A stretch of 64,000 nucleotides of DNA from Hyphomicrobium sp. (GTDB taxonomy: Bacteria; Pseudomonadota; Alphaproteobacteria; Rhizobiales; Hyphomicrobiaceae), in the NCBI GenBank assembly GCA_016793445.1, contig JAEUME010000001.1:186001-250000 (forward strand). The letters run 5' to 3'. A program made the position numbers and the translations under genes. Shown here piece after piece: positions 1 to 9,918 of the stretch (position 1 is its first letter; the number at the start of each line of letters is the position of its first letter). Below the pieces are notes generated by a model that saw nothing but the letters and a program-made list of their open reading frames with translations, made no database searches and was not told where the DNA came from.

Positions 1-2
1 AG

Positions 3-536
3 TGGTCGCAACTCATGCGGGCGGCCATAAGCGGTGATCAAAGCGCTTATCAGCGCTTCCTCACCGAGGCTTCGAGGGCGCTGCGAGCCATGGTCCGGCG
101 CGGATTCGGATCGACGGAGATCTCCGGCTCTGACGCCGAGGACGTCGTTCAAGAGGTCATTTTGGCGATTCATATGAAGCGGCATACCTGGGATCAGACC
201 AAGCCCATTGGGCCGTGGATCGTAGCGATCACACGCAACAAGATGATTGACGAGATTCGCCGGCGCGGCCGGCGGACGGAGGTGCCCATCGATGGCCTGC
301 TCGACATCCTCGAAGCTCCCGGCCAGGACGATGCCAGCAACACCTACGACGCCGGCCGCATCCTGGACGGGCTGTCCGGCAAGGCGCGTGACATCGTCAA
401 GTCCATCGCGATTGACGGTTATAGTACCCGGGAGGTGGCAGAACGCCTCGGCATGAGCGAAGTCGCCGTTCGCGTCCAGCTGCACCGCAGCCTCAAGGCG
501 CTGGCGGAGACCTATCAAGAAAAGCAAAGCCAATGA
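3..536 (+). CDS. ECF-type RNA polymerase sigma factor (5' end may lie outside window)
   Basis: A short sigma-70 family protein that would direct RNA polymerase to a stress regulon. Region 2 is seen around residues 38-80 (DAEDVVQEV, then a helix with WIVAITRNKMIDEIRR). Region 4 is the C-terminal helix-turn-helix (GYSTREVAERLGMSEVAVRV). An ATG lies at base 15, but the frame is open to the left edge and the preceding codons (WSQL) fit the usual start of this family, so the true start may be upstream. The stop overlaps the start of the next gene by 4 bases (ATGA), so the two are translationally coupled. The neighbour is an NrsF-type anti-sigma, which places this protein with the SigF/NrsF group. 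Family assignment is firm; the regulon is unknown. Confidence 0.9.
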   Translation, partial: WSQLMRAAISGDQSAYQRFLTEASRALRAMVRRGFGSTEISGSDAEDVVQEVILAIHMKRHTWDQTKPIGPWIVAITRNKMIDEIRRRGRRTEVPIDGLLDILEAPGQDDASNTYDAGRILDGLSGKARDIVKSIAIDGYSTREVAERLGMSEVAVRVQLHRSLKALAETYQEKQSQ

Positions 537-1171
537 AGACCGATGAGCTGATCCGGGCCATGGTGGCCGACAATGCAAGCCTGAAGAGGCCGCTCGGCCA
601 GACGATCGCCCTTGCGCTCGGTGTAGGCGTGCTGGCAGGTGCCGCGGTCTTTTCCGGCGTTCTGGGACCACGTCCCGACTTTACGTGGGCTTTGGCAAAC
701 TCACCGCGCTTCGACTTTAAGCTGTTCTTTACGTTGGCAGTCGCGGCGTGTGCCTTTTTGCTGATACGGCGGCTGGCCCGGCCGGATGGCAGCGGATCAG
801 TCCTGGGGACGCTCACCATTCCGCTTGGGGCACTCGCAATAGCCGTCGTGATGGAGCTTATGGCTCTGCCCGCCGATCACTGGCTGGACCATGCGCGCGG
901 CTCCAACTGGCTCATCTGCATGACGATGATCCCGATCCTGTCGCTGGCGCCGTTCATCGCGATTTTTTATGCTCTGCGCCAAGGCGCGCCATCCGATCCG
1001 GCACGCACGGGTGCAGCGGGCGGCATCCTTGCTGCGGCGGTGGGCGCAGCCCTCTATGCCACCCATTGCACAGACGACAGCCCCCTGTTTGTCAGCATCT
1101 GGTACATCATTGCAATGGGCTTTGTAGCTTTGGCTGGGGCCGTTTTGGGACGCCTATTGTTGCGGTGGTAG
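533..1171 (+). CDS. nrsF: NrsF family (DUF1109) membrane anti-sigma factor
   Basis: This 212-residue protein has six hydrophobic segments and almost no soluble domain, as in the NrsF/DUF1109 family. In Caulobacter, NrsF holds the ECF factor SigF at the membrane and releases it under metal or oxidative stress, using two conserved cysteines. Cysteines are present here at about residues 129 (LICMTMIP) and 179 (ATHCTDD), matching that spacing. The gene overlaps the sigma factor by 4 bases. The likely role is redox- or metal-sensitive inhibition of that sigma factor; the signal is inferred from the family. Confidence 0.85.
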   Translation: MKTDELIRAMVADNASLKRPLGQTIALALGVGVLAGAAVFSGVLGPRPDFTWALANSPRFDFKLFFTLAVAACAFLLIRRLARPDGSGSVLGTLTIPLGALAIAVVMELMALPADHWLDHARGSNWLICMTMIPILSLAPFIAIFYALRQGAPSDPARTGAAGGILAAAVGAALYATHCTDDSPLFVSIWYIIAMGFVALAGAVLGRLLLRW

Positions 1172-1527
1172 CACGGGCAAAGCCCTCGCTCCGGACGGCG
1201 GACGTCCAGGCATTCATACTTTGTAAAGACCACCTGGAAGGGCGGCGCTGTGCGCCCGCGCCTTTCGCGTTTGCGCGGCCTGCAGGATGTGTTCTGCACA
1301 TTAGAGACGAATTGAAGTCTTTACATTCAGATCCGCACAACCACTCGGCATCACAGTCACAAATATCTTCAAACCCGGTCATTCCGTTTACTGCTTAAGA
1401 AGAATTGCAACCTAGTTTGGCAGGCGTGGGCTTCGGTGGCGTCGTTGCGTTTTCGGAGCGGATTTCTTTGGCTGCGCAGGGGATGCGCTTTCAGCGCCCC
1501 CACTTATAGGAATTCGAGGGACATACT
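1172..1527 (+). other. Intergenic region upstream of the RTX gene
   Basis: This 356-base stretch shows no convincing gene. It must carry the promoter of the RTX gene. A ribosome-binding site GAGGG at 1516-1520 lies 7 bases before the ATG at 1528. No clear inverted repeat or terminator was seen after nrsF. Confidence 0.5.
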
Positions 1528-4500
1528 ATGGCTTGGGCATTCGACGCTTCGCTACCGACTACAAATACGTCAACTCTGATCCAGTTCAACGTTGTGGGCG
1601 GTGTCGCTGGTGACACCGTCAAAATCAACGGCACGGGACTTTCCTACAACGCAACGACTGGCGCGATGTCGGGCTCGATCACGTCGATCCAGCTGACCAA
1701 CTCATCCGGCACGGTCCAGACGATCGCGATCGGCACTGCTGACTCCGCGACGGAAGCCGCACGTCAGCTGCAGGCCACAGCCGATGTAACCCAATTCCTT
1801 GCACATGCCAAAGCCACCGCCACGAATATCGCAGCGCTTGGCGTGACCTTTAACAGCATCAACCTGGCTGGCGCTGTCGAGACCGATCCCGGCTCGATTC
1901 TGACCGTCCCGGTCCTCAACTCGGGTACCCTCGTCGGCTATCTCAAACTGACGGGTAGTGATCTGTATGCCAACAAGCCGTTCGCGAACGGCGATATCGA
2001 CACGGTCGAGCTGCTCACCGCTGGCGGTGCCTCCTACGGTACCCCGAAGACGATCGATTACTCCAGCTCGTCCCCGGTCGTGACGCTTGCCGAACTCGTC
2101 TACGGCCAGCGCGCCAATTTTGACCTCTTATTCGCAGCCATTACCTCGGGCAACGACACGCTGACAATCCAGCAGACCGGCGCCACAATTGACGCTGGCC
2201 TTGGCAATGATGTCATCACCGGCAGCGCCGGTATCGACACGGTCGACTACAAGTATGCAACCGGCAAGATCACCGTCGATCTCTCGGTAAACTCGGTTAC
2301 ATTCACCGACCCGCGCACCAACAACGTTTCGACTCAGACCCTGACGGGCATCGAGAACATCAACGGCTCGATGTTCAGCGACACGATCGTCGGCAACTCC
2401 GGCGACAACGTGCTGTTCGGCGGCTATGATGGCGTCAACGACAGCCTCAACGGCGGCACAGGCAACGATACCTACATCGTGATCGAGGCCGCTGGTACGG
2501 CGGGCGTGTCTGACGCCATCTCCGACACGGCCGGCACCGATACAATCATCTCCTATGCCAACCGCGATCTCGGCATTACCACCACGATCGAGAACCTCGT
2601 CCTCATGGGGTCCGCCGTGGACGGCAGGGGTAACAACCTTAACAACAGCATCACGGGCAACAGCCTCAACAACACACTCGACGGCAGGGTCGGCGCCGAC
2701 ACGATGACGGGCGGCCTCGGCGACGACACCTATACGGTGGACAACGCCGGAGACGTGATCGTCGAAACCGCAGGACAAGGCACCGATACGGTACTCGCCT
2801 CGGCAAATTTCGCGCTCACGGCTGGGGCTAACGTCGAGATCCTGCGCACGACCAACGACCTTGGCACCGGCGCGATCAACCTGACGGGCAGCTCTATCGC
2901 CAACACGATCACCGGCAACGCCGGCGCCAACCGCCTGGACGGAGGCTCCAGCGGCGATGACGGCGCGGTCGATACCCTGAATGGCGGCGGCGGCAACGAC
3001 ACCTACGTGCTCGGCGCGGGCAACGACACCGTCAACGACACCGGCGGTACCAGCGACATGATCGAGTCATCGGTCACGCGCAACCTCAACAGCTACGCCG
3101 GCATCGAACATATCCGGTTGACCGGTACGGGCGCCGCCAACGCGACCGGCACCAGCGCGGCCAACATCATGTACGGCAACGACGGCGCCAACACCCTCAC
3201 CGGAGGCGGTGGCAACGACACCATGGTCGGCGGCGCCGGCAATGACGTCTTCGTGTTCGACGCCCAGGGACGCGATATCGTCACCGACTTTGGCAACACC
3301 TACTTGCGCGCCACGCTCAACGGAACATCCGTGGTGAGCCCATCGGGCAGCACGGCGACCGGCCAGGCAACGCTGCAGATGAACCACGCTAACAATCGCG
3401 TGTCGATCAACGTTACGACATCGGGCCTCGATTGGAACTCGGCCCACACGACCAACAACACGGTCACCAACTTTGGCGTATACCAGGGTGCCGTAGGCGC
3501 CAACGGCACGCTGAGCCACGACGTTCTGGCGTCCACGAACGCCCAGAACAAAACCGGCTACACCGGCAAGACCGACGTGTGGAACACTGCCAACGGTCTG
3601 ACTGGCGCTGACGTCACCGCACTTCTGGCCGGTACGAAGTACCTGGAAGTCGACACGATCCAGCATAACACCCCCGGCGACATCCGCGGACAACTGACGG
3701 CTGTTGCCGGCAGCGCCGACAAGATCTCGGTCGCGGGTCTCGGCATCAACTCGTTCGACACGATCCAGGTCCTTGCACGCAACAGTGGCTCCAGCCTGCT
3801 TCTGCAGAAATGGACCAACGATACCATGCACATGTTGACGTTGCAGAATACCCAGCTTGCGGATATGTCGGCTGCCGACTTTGTCTTCAACGCCACAGTA
3901 TCCAACGACACCATTGCAGGTAGCGCGGGCCGCGACGACCTGTTCGGCGGTCTGGGCAACGACACCATCAACGGCAACGCTGGCATCGATCGTCTTTTCG
4001 GCGAGGGCGGCAATGATACCCTCAATGGCGGCACAGGCGGCGATCAGATGTATGGCGGCCTCGGCGACGATACCTACTACGTCGACTCGGCCTCCGACTA
4101 CGTTGTCGACACGGGCGGCACTGACACGATGCGGACCTCCATCAACAACACGTTGAACATGGTTTCGCGCGCCAATATCGAGGACCTGGAAACTTCCAAC
4201 GCTGCCGCCACCACGGCAATGACGCTCACCGGCAACGCCCTCGACAACCACATCACGGGCAACGCCGGCGCCAATACCCTGAACGGCTGGACCGGCAACG
4301 ACACGATGGACGGCGGCGCGGGGAACGACATCTACTATGTCGACTCCCAGAATGACGTCATCATCGACGCTTCAGGCACCGACACTGTTCGCGCGACCGT
4401 CAACTACACGCTGGCAAACGATTTGGCCATCGAGGCTATCGAGGCAGGCACGACGACTGTCGCGCTGAATTTGTACGGCAACAATCTCGGTCAGCGCGTG

Positions 4501-4881
4501 CAAGGTAACGGTCTCAACAACGTCATCGGCGGCAAGGCCGGCAACGACACCTTGGTCGGCGGTCAGGGTAACGATAGCTTCCTGTTCGACACGGCCCTCA
4601 ATGCCACTACGAACAAGGATACGATCAACGATTTCAATGTGGCAAACGACACGATCCGCCTGGACGACGCGATCTTCACGACGCTGTCGGCCGGCACGCT
4701 GCAGACATCGGGGTTCTACATTGGCACCGCCGCTCATGATGCAGATGATCGCATCATCTACAATCGTACGACGGGTGCGGTGAGCTACGACGCAGACGGA
4801 AACGGAGCAGGTGCTGCTGTGGTCTTCGCCGTGATCAACAACAAAGTGGCCCTGACCAACGCAGATTTCTTCGTCGTCTAA
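1528..4881 (+). CDS. Large RTX (hemolysin-type calcium-binding) protein with an embedded CHRD domain
   Basis: A 1117-residue protein without a signal peptide, built of two blocks of calcium-binding nonapeptide repeats (GGxGNDxxx type), about residues 205-590 and 790-1060. Between them, about residues 590-730, lies a module that reads as a CHRD domain (ATLNGTSVVSPSGS at its start, GDIRGQLTA at its end). The last 100 residues resemble the serralysin-type C-terminus, and the chain ends in an acidic-hydrophobic tail (NADFFVV), as expected for type I secretion. It is rich in Asn, Thr, Gly and Asp with few charged basic residues. The product is probably a secreted or surface-held adhesin or matrix protein. 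No secretion ABC transporter is in the window. A link to the upstream sigma factor is possible but not shown. Confidence 0.9.
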   Translation: MAWAFDASLPTTNTSTLIQFNVVGGVAGDTVKINGTGLSYNATTGAMSGSITSIQLTNSSGTVQTIAIGTADSATEAARQLQATADVTQFLAHAKATATNIAALGVTFNSINLAGAVETDPGSILTVPVLNSGTLVGYLKLTGSDLYANKPFANGDIDTVELLTAGGASYGTPKTIDYSSSSPVVTLAELVYGQRANFDLLFAAITSGNDTLTIQQTGATIDAGLGNDVITGSAGIDTVDYKYATGKITVDLSVNSVTFTDPRTNNVSTQTLTGIENINGSMFSDTIVGNSGDNVLFGGYDGVNDSLNGGTGNDTYIVIEAAGTAGVSDAISDTAGTDTIISYANRDLGITTTIENLVLMGSAVDGRGNNLNNSITGNSLNNTLDGRVGADTMTGGLGDDTYTVDNAGDVIVETAGQGTDTVLASANFALTAGANVEILRTTNDLGTGAINLTGSSIANTITGNAGANRLDGGSSGDDGAVDTLNGGGGNDTYVLGAGNDTVNDTGGTSDMIESSVTRNLNSYAGIEHIRLTGTGAANATGTSAANIMYGNDGANTLTGGGGNDTMVGGAGNDVFVFDAQGRDIVTDFGNTYLRATLNGTSVVSPSGSTATGQATLQMNHANNRVSINVTTSGLDWNSAHTTNNTVTNFGVYQGAVGANGTLSHDVLASTNAQNKTGYTGKTDVWNTANGLTGADVTALLAGTKYLEVDTIQHNTPGDIRGQLTAVAGSADKISVAGLGINSFDTIQVLARNSGSSLLLQKWTNDTMHMLTLQNTQLADMSAADFVFNATVSNDTIAGSAGRDDLFGGLGNDTINGNAGIDRLFGEGGNDTLNGGTGGDQMYGGLGDDTYYVDSASDYVVDTGGTDTMRTSINNTLNMVSRANIEDLETSNAAATTAMTLTGNALDNHITGNAGANTLNGWTGNDTMDGGAGNDIYYVDSQNDVIIDASGTDTVRATVNYTLANDLAIEAIEAGTTTVALNLYGNNLGQRVQGNGLNNVIGGKAGNDTLVGGQGNDSFLFDTALNATTNKDTINDFNVANDTIRLDDAIFTTLSAGTLQTSGFYIGTAAHDADDRIIYNRTTGAVSYDADGNGAGAAVVFAVINNKVALTNADFFVV

Positions 4882-4906
4882 CTAACCGACAGGATTAGAA
4901 AAGCGA

Positions 4907-4939
4907 AAGAGGCGCAAGGGAAGCTCCCTTGCGCCTCTT
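4907..4939. terminator. Strong intrinsic terminator between convergent genes
   Basis: A 15-bp perfect stem (AAGAGGCGCAAGGGA pairing with TCCCTTGCGCCTCTT) with a 3-base loop lies 25 bases after the RTX stop and 20 bases before the end of the minus-strand CoA-transferase gene. It is flanked by A-rich bases on the left and TCTT on the right, so it can act in both directions. Confidence 0.85.
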
Positions 4940-4959
4940 GTCTTAGCCTCACGGCACGA

Positions 4960-6900
4960 TCAACCGATCTTTTCGAGTTTCGCGTGCGCTTCCTCGGGGC
5001 GTTCGTAGATGTGGGGCATAAGCCCGCGGCGCGAAAGCGCTTCCTTCATTTTCAGCCGCATGAAGGCGCTGGTCGTATAGCGCGCGGTGGAAACGTAGTG
5101 GTTCTCCAGCATGTACTGGATCATTTCGGCGTAGTCGTCATAGAGATCGTCGGCGATGCGGCAGCCATCGTGATTGACGACGGCGTTGACGCGGCGGCCG
5201 GCGCGCATACGCGCATCCACCAGGATCTTGCGCAGGTCCTCGATGTCGCTTTTCTTGCGCACGCTCCACCCTTCGAGATTTACGAACAGGATATTGCGGT
5301 CGCTGTCGTACTTGACACGCTCTGAGAGCTTCAGATTGAGAAGCTCGCTCATCAGCTCCATCGGCTCATCAAGGAAAATGCGGCGATCCATGGGCAGCGG
5401 CTTGTTGATGATGGGCGTGAAGTCCATGTGGGCCAGAATGTGTTTCTCGACATTGATTCCCGGCGCAACTTCGACGAGCTCGAGGCCCTCTGGCGTCAAT
5501 TGGAACACGCAGCGCTCCGTCACGTAGGTCACCGGCTGCGACTTGGACGCGGCGTATTTGCCCGAGAACGTGATCTGCTCGACATTCTTGACGAACTTGC
5601 GGGCACGGCCTTCCTCGACAATTTTGAGCTTGCCATAGGCGACCTCGACCTTAAGGCCGCCGGCCGTGAACGTACCGGCAAACACCACCGCGCGTGAATT
5701 TTGCGAGATGTCGATAAATCCGCCGCAGCCGTTCAGTCTGCCGCCGAAACGCGAGGTATTGACGTTGCCATATTGGTCGACCTCGGCGACGCCCAAGCAC
5801 GTCAGGTCGAGCCCGCCGCCGTGATAGAAGTCGAACATCTGGTTCTGATCGAGGATCGAATGGGCGTTGGCCGACGAGCCGAAGCTCGATCCACTAGCAA
5901 GTACGCCGCCAACGGCGCCCGCTTCGGTGGTCATGGTGAGGAACGGAGTGACCTTCTCCTCGGCCGCCACCGCCGCCACACCATCGGGCGCGCCCACGCC
6001 AAGGTTGATCGCGCCATTGAGCGGCAATTCGAAAGCCGCGCGCCGGGCGATGATCTTGCGCTCATCGAGTTCCATCTTCGGCATAGCGTCGACGGGCACG
6101 CGAATTTCACCCGATAGCGCCGGATTGTACATCACGCCGTAGTTCATACGGTGCATGACGGGATCGTCGGCCACGACGACACAATCGACAAGAATGCCCG
6201 GAACCTTGACGTCCTTGGGCCTGATCGAGCCTTCCTCGACGATGCGCTCCACCTGCGCAATGACGATGCCGCCGTTGTTGTGGGCCGCCATGGCCTGCGC
6301 AAGGCTGTCGAGCGTGAGCGCTTCCTTTTCCATGGAAAGGTTGCCGGAGGGATCGGCGCTCGTTGCACGGATGAGAGCAACATCGATCGGTGTCGCTTTG
6401 TAAAACAGCCACTCCTCGCCATCGACCTCAACACGCTTGACGATGTCTTCGGTGGTGACCTCATTGACCCTTCCGCCGCCGAGCCTGGGATCCACGTACG
6501 TGTGCAGGCCGACCTTGGAGAAAAGCCCAGGCGAACCGGAAGCACATGAACGGTAGAGCTTCGAGATGATCCCTTGGGGCAGATTGTAACCCTGGATCTT
6601 GTTCTCCTGGGCGGCCTGGGCGACCTTGGGCATGCGGCCGAAGTTGGCGGCAATGACCCGGCGCAAAAGTCCTTCGTGGTGCAAACGGCCGGTGCCGAGC
6701 CCTTTGCTGTCGCCTGCACCCGCACACATGATGAGGGTGAGGCCTTTCGGCGCCTTCGTCTCTACGTAACGCTTTTCGAGCGCCGCATGCAGCGCCTCGG
6801 GGATGCAGCTTTGCACGAAGCCGGTGGTACAGACGACATCGCCGTCTTTGACCAGCGCTATCGCCTGATCGGCAGTAATGACCTTGTTTTTCATGGACAT
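4960..6900 (-). CDS. Acyl-CoA:acetate/3-ketoacid CoA-transferase (propionate CoA-transferase-like)
   Basis: A fused alpha-beta CoA-transferase of about 646 residues, matching the acetate/propionate CoA-transferase family that moves CoA between acyl-CoAs and free acids. The N-terminal half begins with KVITADQAIALVKDGD. The second half holds the catalytic glutamate in MTTEAGAVGG (about residue 325). I chose the start at 6900 because AAGGA lies 8 bases before that ATG; the open frame runs to 7023, but the extra residues are unlike the family. It is on the same strand as the two amine-metabolism genes upstream, 223 bases away, so co-transcription is possible but uncertain. The exact acyl substrate cannot be read from sequence. 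Confidence 0.85.
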   Translation of the reverse strand: MSMKNKVITADQAIALVKDGDVVCTTGFVQSCIPEALHAALEKRYVETKAPKGLTLIMCAGAGDSKGLGTGRLHHEGLLRRVIAANFGRMPKVAQAAQENKIQGYNLPQGIISKLYRSCASGSPGLFSKVGLHTYVDPRLGGGRVNEVTTEDIVKRVEVDGEEWLFYKATPIDVALIRATSADPSGNLSMEKEALTLDSLAQAMAAHNNGGIVIAQVERIVEEGSIRPKDVKVPGILVDCVVVADDPVMHRMNYGVMYNPALSGEIRVPVDAMPKMELDERKIIARRAAFELPLNGAINLGVGAPDGVAAVAAEEKVTPFLTMTTEAGAVGGVLASGSSFGSSANAHSILDQNQMFDFYHGGGLDLTCLGVAEVDQYGNVNTSRFGGRLNGCGGFIDISQNSRAVVFAGTFTAGGLKVEVAYGKLKIVEEGRARKFVKNVEQITFSGKYAASKSQPVTYVTERCVFQLTPEGLELVEVAPGINVEKHILAHMDFTPIINKPLPMDRRIFLDEPMELMSELLNLKLSERVKYDSDRNILFVNLEGWSVRKKSDIEDLRKILVDARMRAGRRVNAVVNHDGCRIADDLYDDYAEMIQYMLENHYVSTARYTTSAFMRLKMKEALSRRGLMPHIYERPEEAHAKLEKIG

Positions 6901-7123
6901 AGGCGTTTCCTTGGCGTTGCCTGCGGAAGGGGAGACCCGCCGGCACACCCGGAACGGACGGCCACCTTCGGGCAATCGTTCTCCTAATTTGTGCGCGAAG
7001 GGTAGAATTCGGCCGAAATCCACGCAAGGCCCGGTCGGGTAGTCAAAGTGCCCTACTCGGGTGGGTAATCAGGTCCTATCCGGGGGCTTCCAACCGCCCT
7101 TGCCAATCGGCAAACCCATGCCG

Positions 7124-8506
7124 TCAGACCGTCCTCAGATAGTAGTCGAAATCGAGCGGCTGAGGCTCGGCGAAGAAGCGGTCGGCTTCAATCTCCTTGA
7201 TCGTTGTGAAGATATCGACGAACCGATCGCCAAAATACGATTTCATGAAATCAGAACCGCGCATTTTTTCCAGTGCCGCAAACCAATTCACCGGCATGGG
7301 CGTGGCGGGGGGCTGTTCGTAGCCGTTGCCGGTGACGGGCGGGCCGGGATCAATCCTGTTGATGATGCCATAGTGCATGCCCGCCAGCACGCAGGCCAAC
7401 GCAAGGTAAGGATTGGCGTCGGCTCCCGACGCGCGATGCTCGACGTGGCGCGCTGCGCCTGAGGTCGCCGGCACGCGCAGCGACACGGTGCGATTGTTGA
7501 TACCCCAGTTGGGAGCAATCGGCGCATAGGATGATTTGCGGAAGCGCCGGTAGGAGTTGGCGTTGGGCGCGAAGATCGCCATGGCATCCGCCATGGTTGC
7601 CTGCATTCCGCCGATGGCAAAGCGCAGCAATTCGTTGGCGTCCTCATCGGACGCGAACGCATTCTTGCCGTCAGGCCCCGCCAACGAGACGTGAAGGTGC
7701 ATCCCCGATCCGGAATACTGCGCGTAGGGCTTGGCCATGAAGGTTGCCATCAAACCGTGCCGGTCAGCAACGCTCTTTACCGCGCGCTTGAACATCATGG
7801 CTTCGTCGCAGGCGCGCAACGCATCGTCGTGATGGCGCAGGCCGATCTCCATCTGACCGGGCGAATATTCGGAAATCAAAGCCTCCGCCGGCACGCCCTG
7901 CAGCTTCGTAGCCGCGTAGAGATCGCTGAAGAACGGCGCGAAATCGTCGATGTCCGGCATGAAGTAGGCCTGCCAGTGCTTGGGTTCTGCCCCGCCGACG
8001 AGGGCCGTCGGCGGATGCGGACGTCCGGCCAGCGCGCTCTCCCGGTCAAGCAGATAAAATTCGAGTTCAACGGCGGCGACCGGCGTGAGATGCAATTCCG
8101 CCAGCCGAGCCACCACACGCTGCAAAGCGTGACGCGGCTCGGCCAGGCACGCTTCTCCATTCAACTCGAAATAGGAGCCCAGATATTGGGCCTGAGGCGT
8201 GCGCGCCCAGGGCGTGCGCACGAGCGTGCCCGCAACAGGCCACACAAGACGGTCAGCATCGCCGTCTCCCCAGACCAGACCCGTCTCCTCGACGTCGCGC
8301 CCCGTGATATCCATCGACATGACCGAGCCCGGCAGACACCGGCCATTCTGATAGGCGCCCATCAGCTCGCCGCGCGTCAACAGCTTACCGCGTTGCGCAC
8401 CTGGAAGGTCGGTGTAGAGCATCGCGAACTGCTCGATGTCCGGGTTGGCATCGAGAAAGGCCTGCGCCTCCTTGGCGAGCGCATCTTTGGCGGGGAACTT
8501 GATCAT
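7124..8506 (-). CDS. Glutamine synthetase family protein (gamma-glutamylpolyamine synthetase-like)
   Basis: A 460-residue glutamine synthetase fold enzyme of the PuuA/GlnT type, which joins glutamate to an amine using ATP. The beta-Grasp N-terminal domain is followed by the catalytic domain with AAVELEFYLLD, GSGMHLHVSL and HRASGADANPYLALA. Family members of this type act on putrescine or other amines instead of ammonia. The start is set at 8506 (MIKFPAKD), 26 bases after the end of the aminotransferase gene; a longer frame to 8632 would overlap that gene. The pairing with an aminotransferase and the divergent polyamine synthesis genes suggest polyamine or amine degradation. Substrate is an inference. 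Confidence 0.85.
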   Translation of the reverse strand: MIKFPAKDALAKEAQAFLDANPDIEQFAMLYTDLPGAQRGKLLTRGELMGAYQNGRCLPGSVMSMDITGRDVEETGLVWGDGDADRLVWPVAGTLVRTPWARTPQAQYLGSYFELNGEACLAEPRHALQRVVARLAELHLTPVAAVELEFYLLDRESALAGRPHPPTALVGGAEPKHWQAYFMPDIDDFAPFFSDLYAATKLQGVPAEALISEYSPGQMEIGLRHHDDALRACDEAMMFKRAVKSVADRHGLMATFMAKPYAQYSGSGMHLHVSLAGPDGKNAFASDEDANELLRFAIGGMQATMADAMAIFAPNANSYRRFRKSSYAPIAPNWGINNRTVSLRVPATSGAARHVEHRASGADANPYLALACVLAGMHYGIINRIDPGPPVTGNGYEQPPATPMPVNWFAALEKMRGSDFMKSYFGDRFVDIFTTIKEIEADRFFAEPQPLDFDYYLRTV

Positions 8507-8532
8507 GGATGTCTCGGGGTTCTCTTGAAGGC

Positions 8533-9918
8533 TCAGTTTGAACGCATAATTGGCCGGGACGACAAGACGCTCATACCGTGATCGAGCACGTCGAGCAGAC
8601 GGGCCACGTGCTCCGCGCGCGTCTGCGGGCACACCAGCATCATATTGTGGAAGGGCGTAATGAGGACGCCGCGGTTGAGACAGAAAAGATGCAGGGCGTG
8701 CTCCACCTCGCTGTGGGCGAACAACAGCGCCTCAGTGCCATTTCGCGGCAACTGGGAAGCGGCGACAATTTCGGCGCGCAAGCCGACACGAACGACGCTC
8801 CATGGAAGATTGTGGTGCGTGATCAGATCGCGCAATCCCGCTTGGAGGCTCTCGGCCAAGGACATCGCCGCGCCGTAGACGTCATCCGTCAGTATCTGCT
8901 CGAGGACCACGCGCATGCAGGCAAGCTGCAATGCATTGCCTGACAGGGTCGTGCCAATCCCCGAATAGCCCGGCTCGCGATTTCCAAGATAAGCCTTGAT
9001 CAGTGCATCAACCGGCGCGCTCCATCCATAAATGGCGGCCGGCACGCCTCCAGCGATCGGTTTGCCTAGAACAAAGAAGTCGGGATCAAGACCATGTGTC
9101 GCCGTGTAGCCGCCCGGTCCTGAGCTGATGGTATGGGTCTCGTCGATGCACAGCAGCGTGCCATACTTGCGGGTGAGCGCGCGAAGAGCGTCATGATAAC
9201 CAGGATCGGGCAGCACCATTCCGCAGTTGGTCATGACCGGTTCGGCCAGTACGAGGGCGATATCCTCCCCGGCAAGAGCCTTCTCCAGGGCCGGGATATC
9301 ATTGAACTCGACGACGGCCGTATGCTGCGTCACGTCGCGCACCTCGCCGACGAGCCCAGGGCGGTTGCGCGGCCTGCCGTTTTCCAGCGTAACGAAGGTG
9401 TCGTCCACCGCACCGTGATAACAGCCCTGCATGACGAGGATCTTGGCGCGCCCTGTCGCCCCGCGTGCCCAGCGGATCACGGAGCGGTTGGCGTCGGATG
9501 CCGTCGCCGTCACCTGCCAGAAGGGCAATTTGAAGCGCCGGCTCAGCAGTTCGCCAACAATGGCGGTATCAGGCCCCGGCAGCATGGTGGTCAGGCCCCG
9601 CGCCGCCTGGCGTGTTATCGCATCGGCAATGGCGGGAGGGGAATGGCCGAACATGGCGCCCGTATCGCCTAGGCAGAAATCGACGTAGGCATGTCCGTCG
9701 GCGTCTGTCAGAGCGACCCCTTGAGCGGCCTCGATAAACAGGGGAAAGGGCGTACCCCAATCGACCATCCAGTGCATCGGCACGCCCCGCAGCCAGTGTG
9801 CCGCCGTCCGCTGCGCAAGCGCGCCCGAGCACGGATTGCGCTCTTCAAATCGCGCCCGTTCCGACTGCAACATGGCCGTGATGCGGCCGGAGGGTATCGC
9901 CGGGGGAGACGCTGTCAT
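8533..9918 (-). CDS. Class III PLP-dependent aminotransferase
   Basis: A 461-residue fold-type I PLP enzyme related to glutamate-1-semialdehyde aminomutase and omega-aminotransferases. The PLP-binding aspartate is in LCIDETHT (about residue 257) and the Schiff-base lysine in VLGKPIAGG (about residue 285). It is the first gene of a likely operon with the glutamine-synthetase-like gene. Context points to an amine or aminoaldehyde substrate. A role in tetrapyrrole synthesis is less likely because the partner gene and the divergent genes concern polyamines. Substrate unproven. Confidence 0.85.
   Translation of the reverse strand: MTASPPAIPSGRITAMLQSERARFEERNPCSGALAQRTAAHWLRGVPMHWMVDWGTPFPLFIEAAQGVALTDADGHAYVDFCLGDTGAMFGHSPPAIADAITRQAARGLTTMLPGPDTAIVGELLSRRFKLPFWQVTATASDANRSVIRWARGATGRAKILVMQGCYHGAVDDTFVTLENGRPRNRPGLVGEVRDVTQHTAVVEFNDIPALEKALAGEDIALVLAEPVMTNCGMVLPDPGYHDALRALTRKYGTLLCIDETHTISSGPGGYTATHGLDPDFFVLGKPIAGGVPAAIYGWSAPVDALIKAYLGNREPGYSGIGTTLSGNALQLACMRVVLEQILTDDVYGAAMSLAESLQAGLRDLITHHNLPWSVVRVGLRAEIVAASQLPRNGTEALLFAHSEVEHALHLFCLNRGVLITPFHNMMLVCPQTRAEHVARLLDVLDHGMSVLSSRPIMRSN

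Noticed and set aside
2128-4251. Long minus-strand open frames (216 and 394 codons) opposite the RTX gene
   Set aside because: They mirror the repetitive GC-rich RTX sequence, have no ribosome site and encode repetitive Val/Gly/Ala-rich text.
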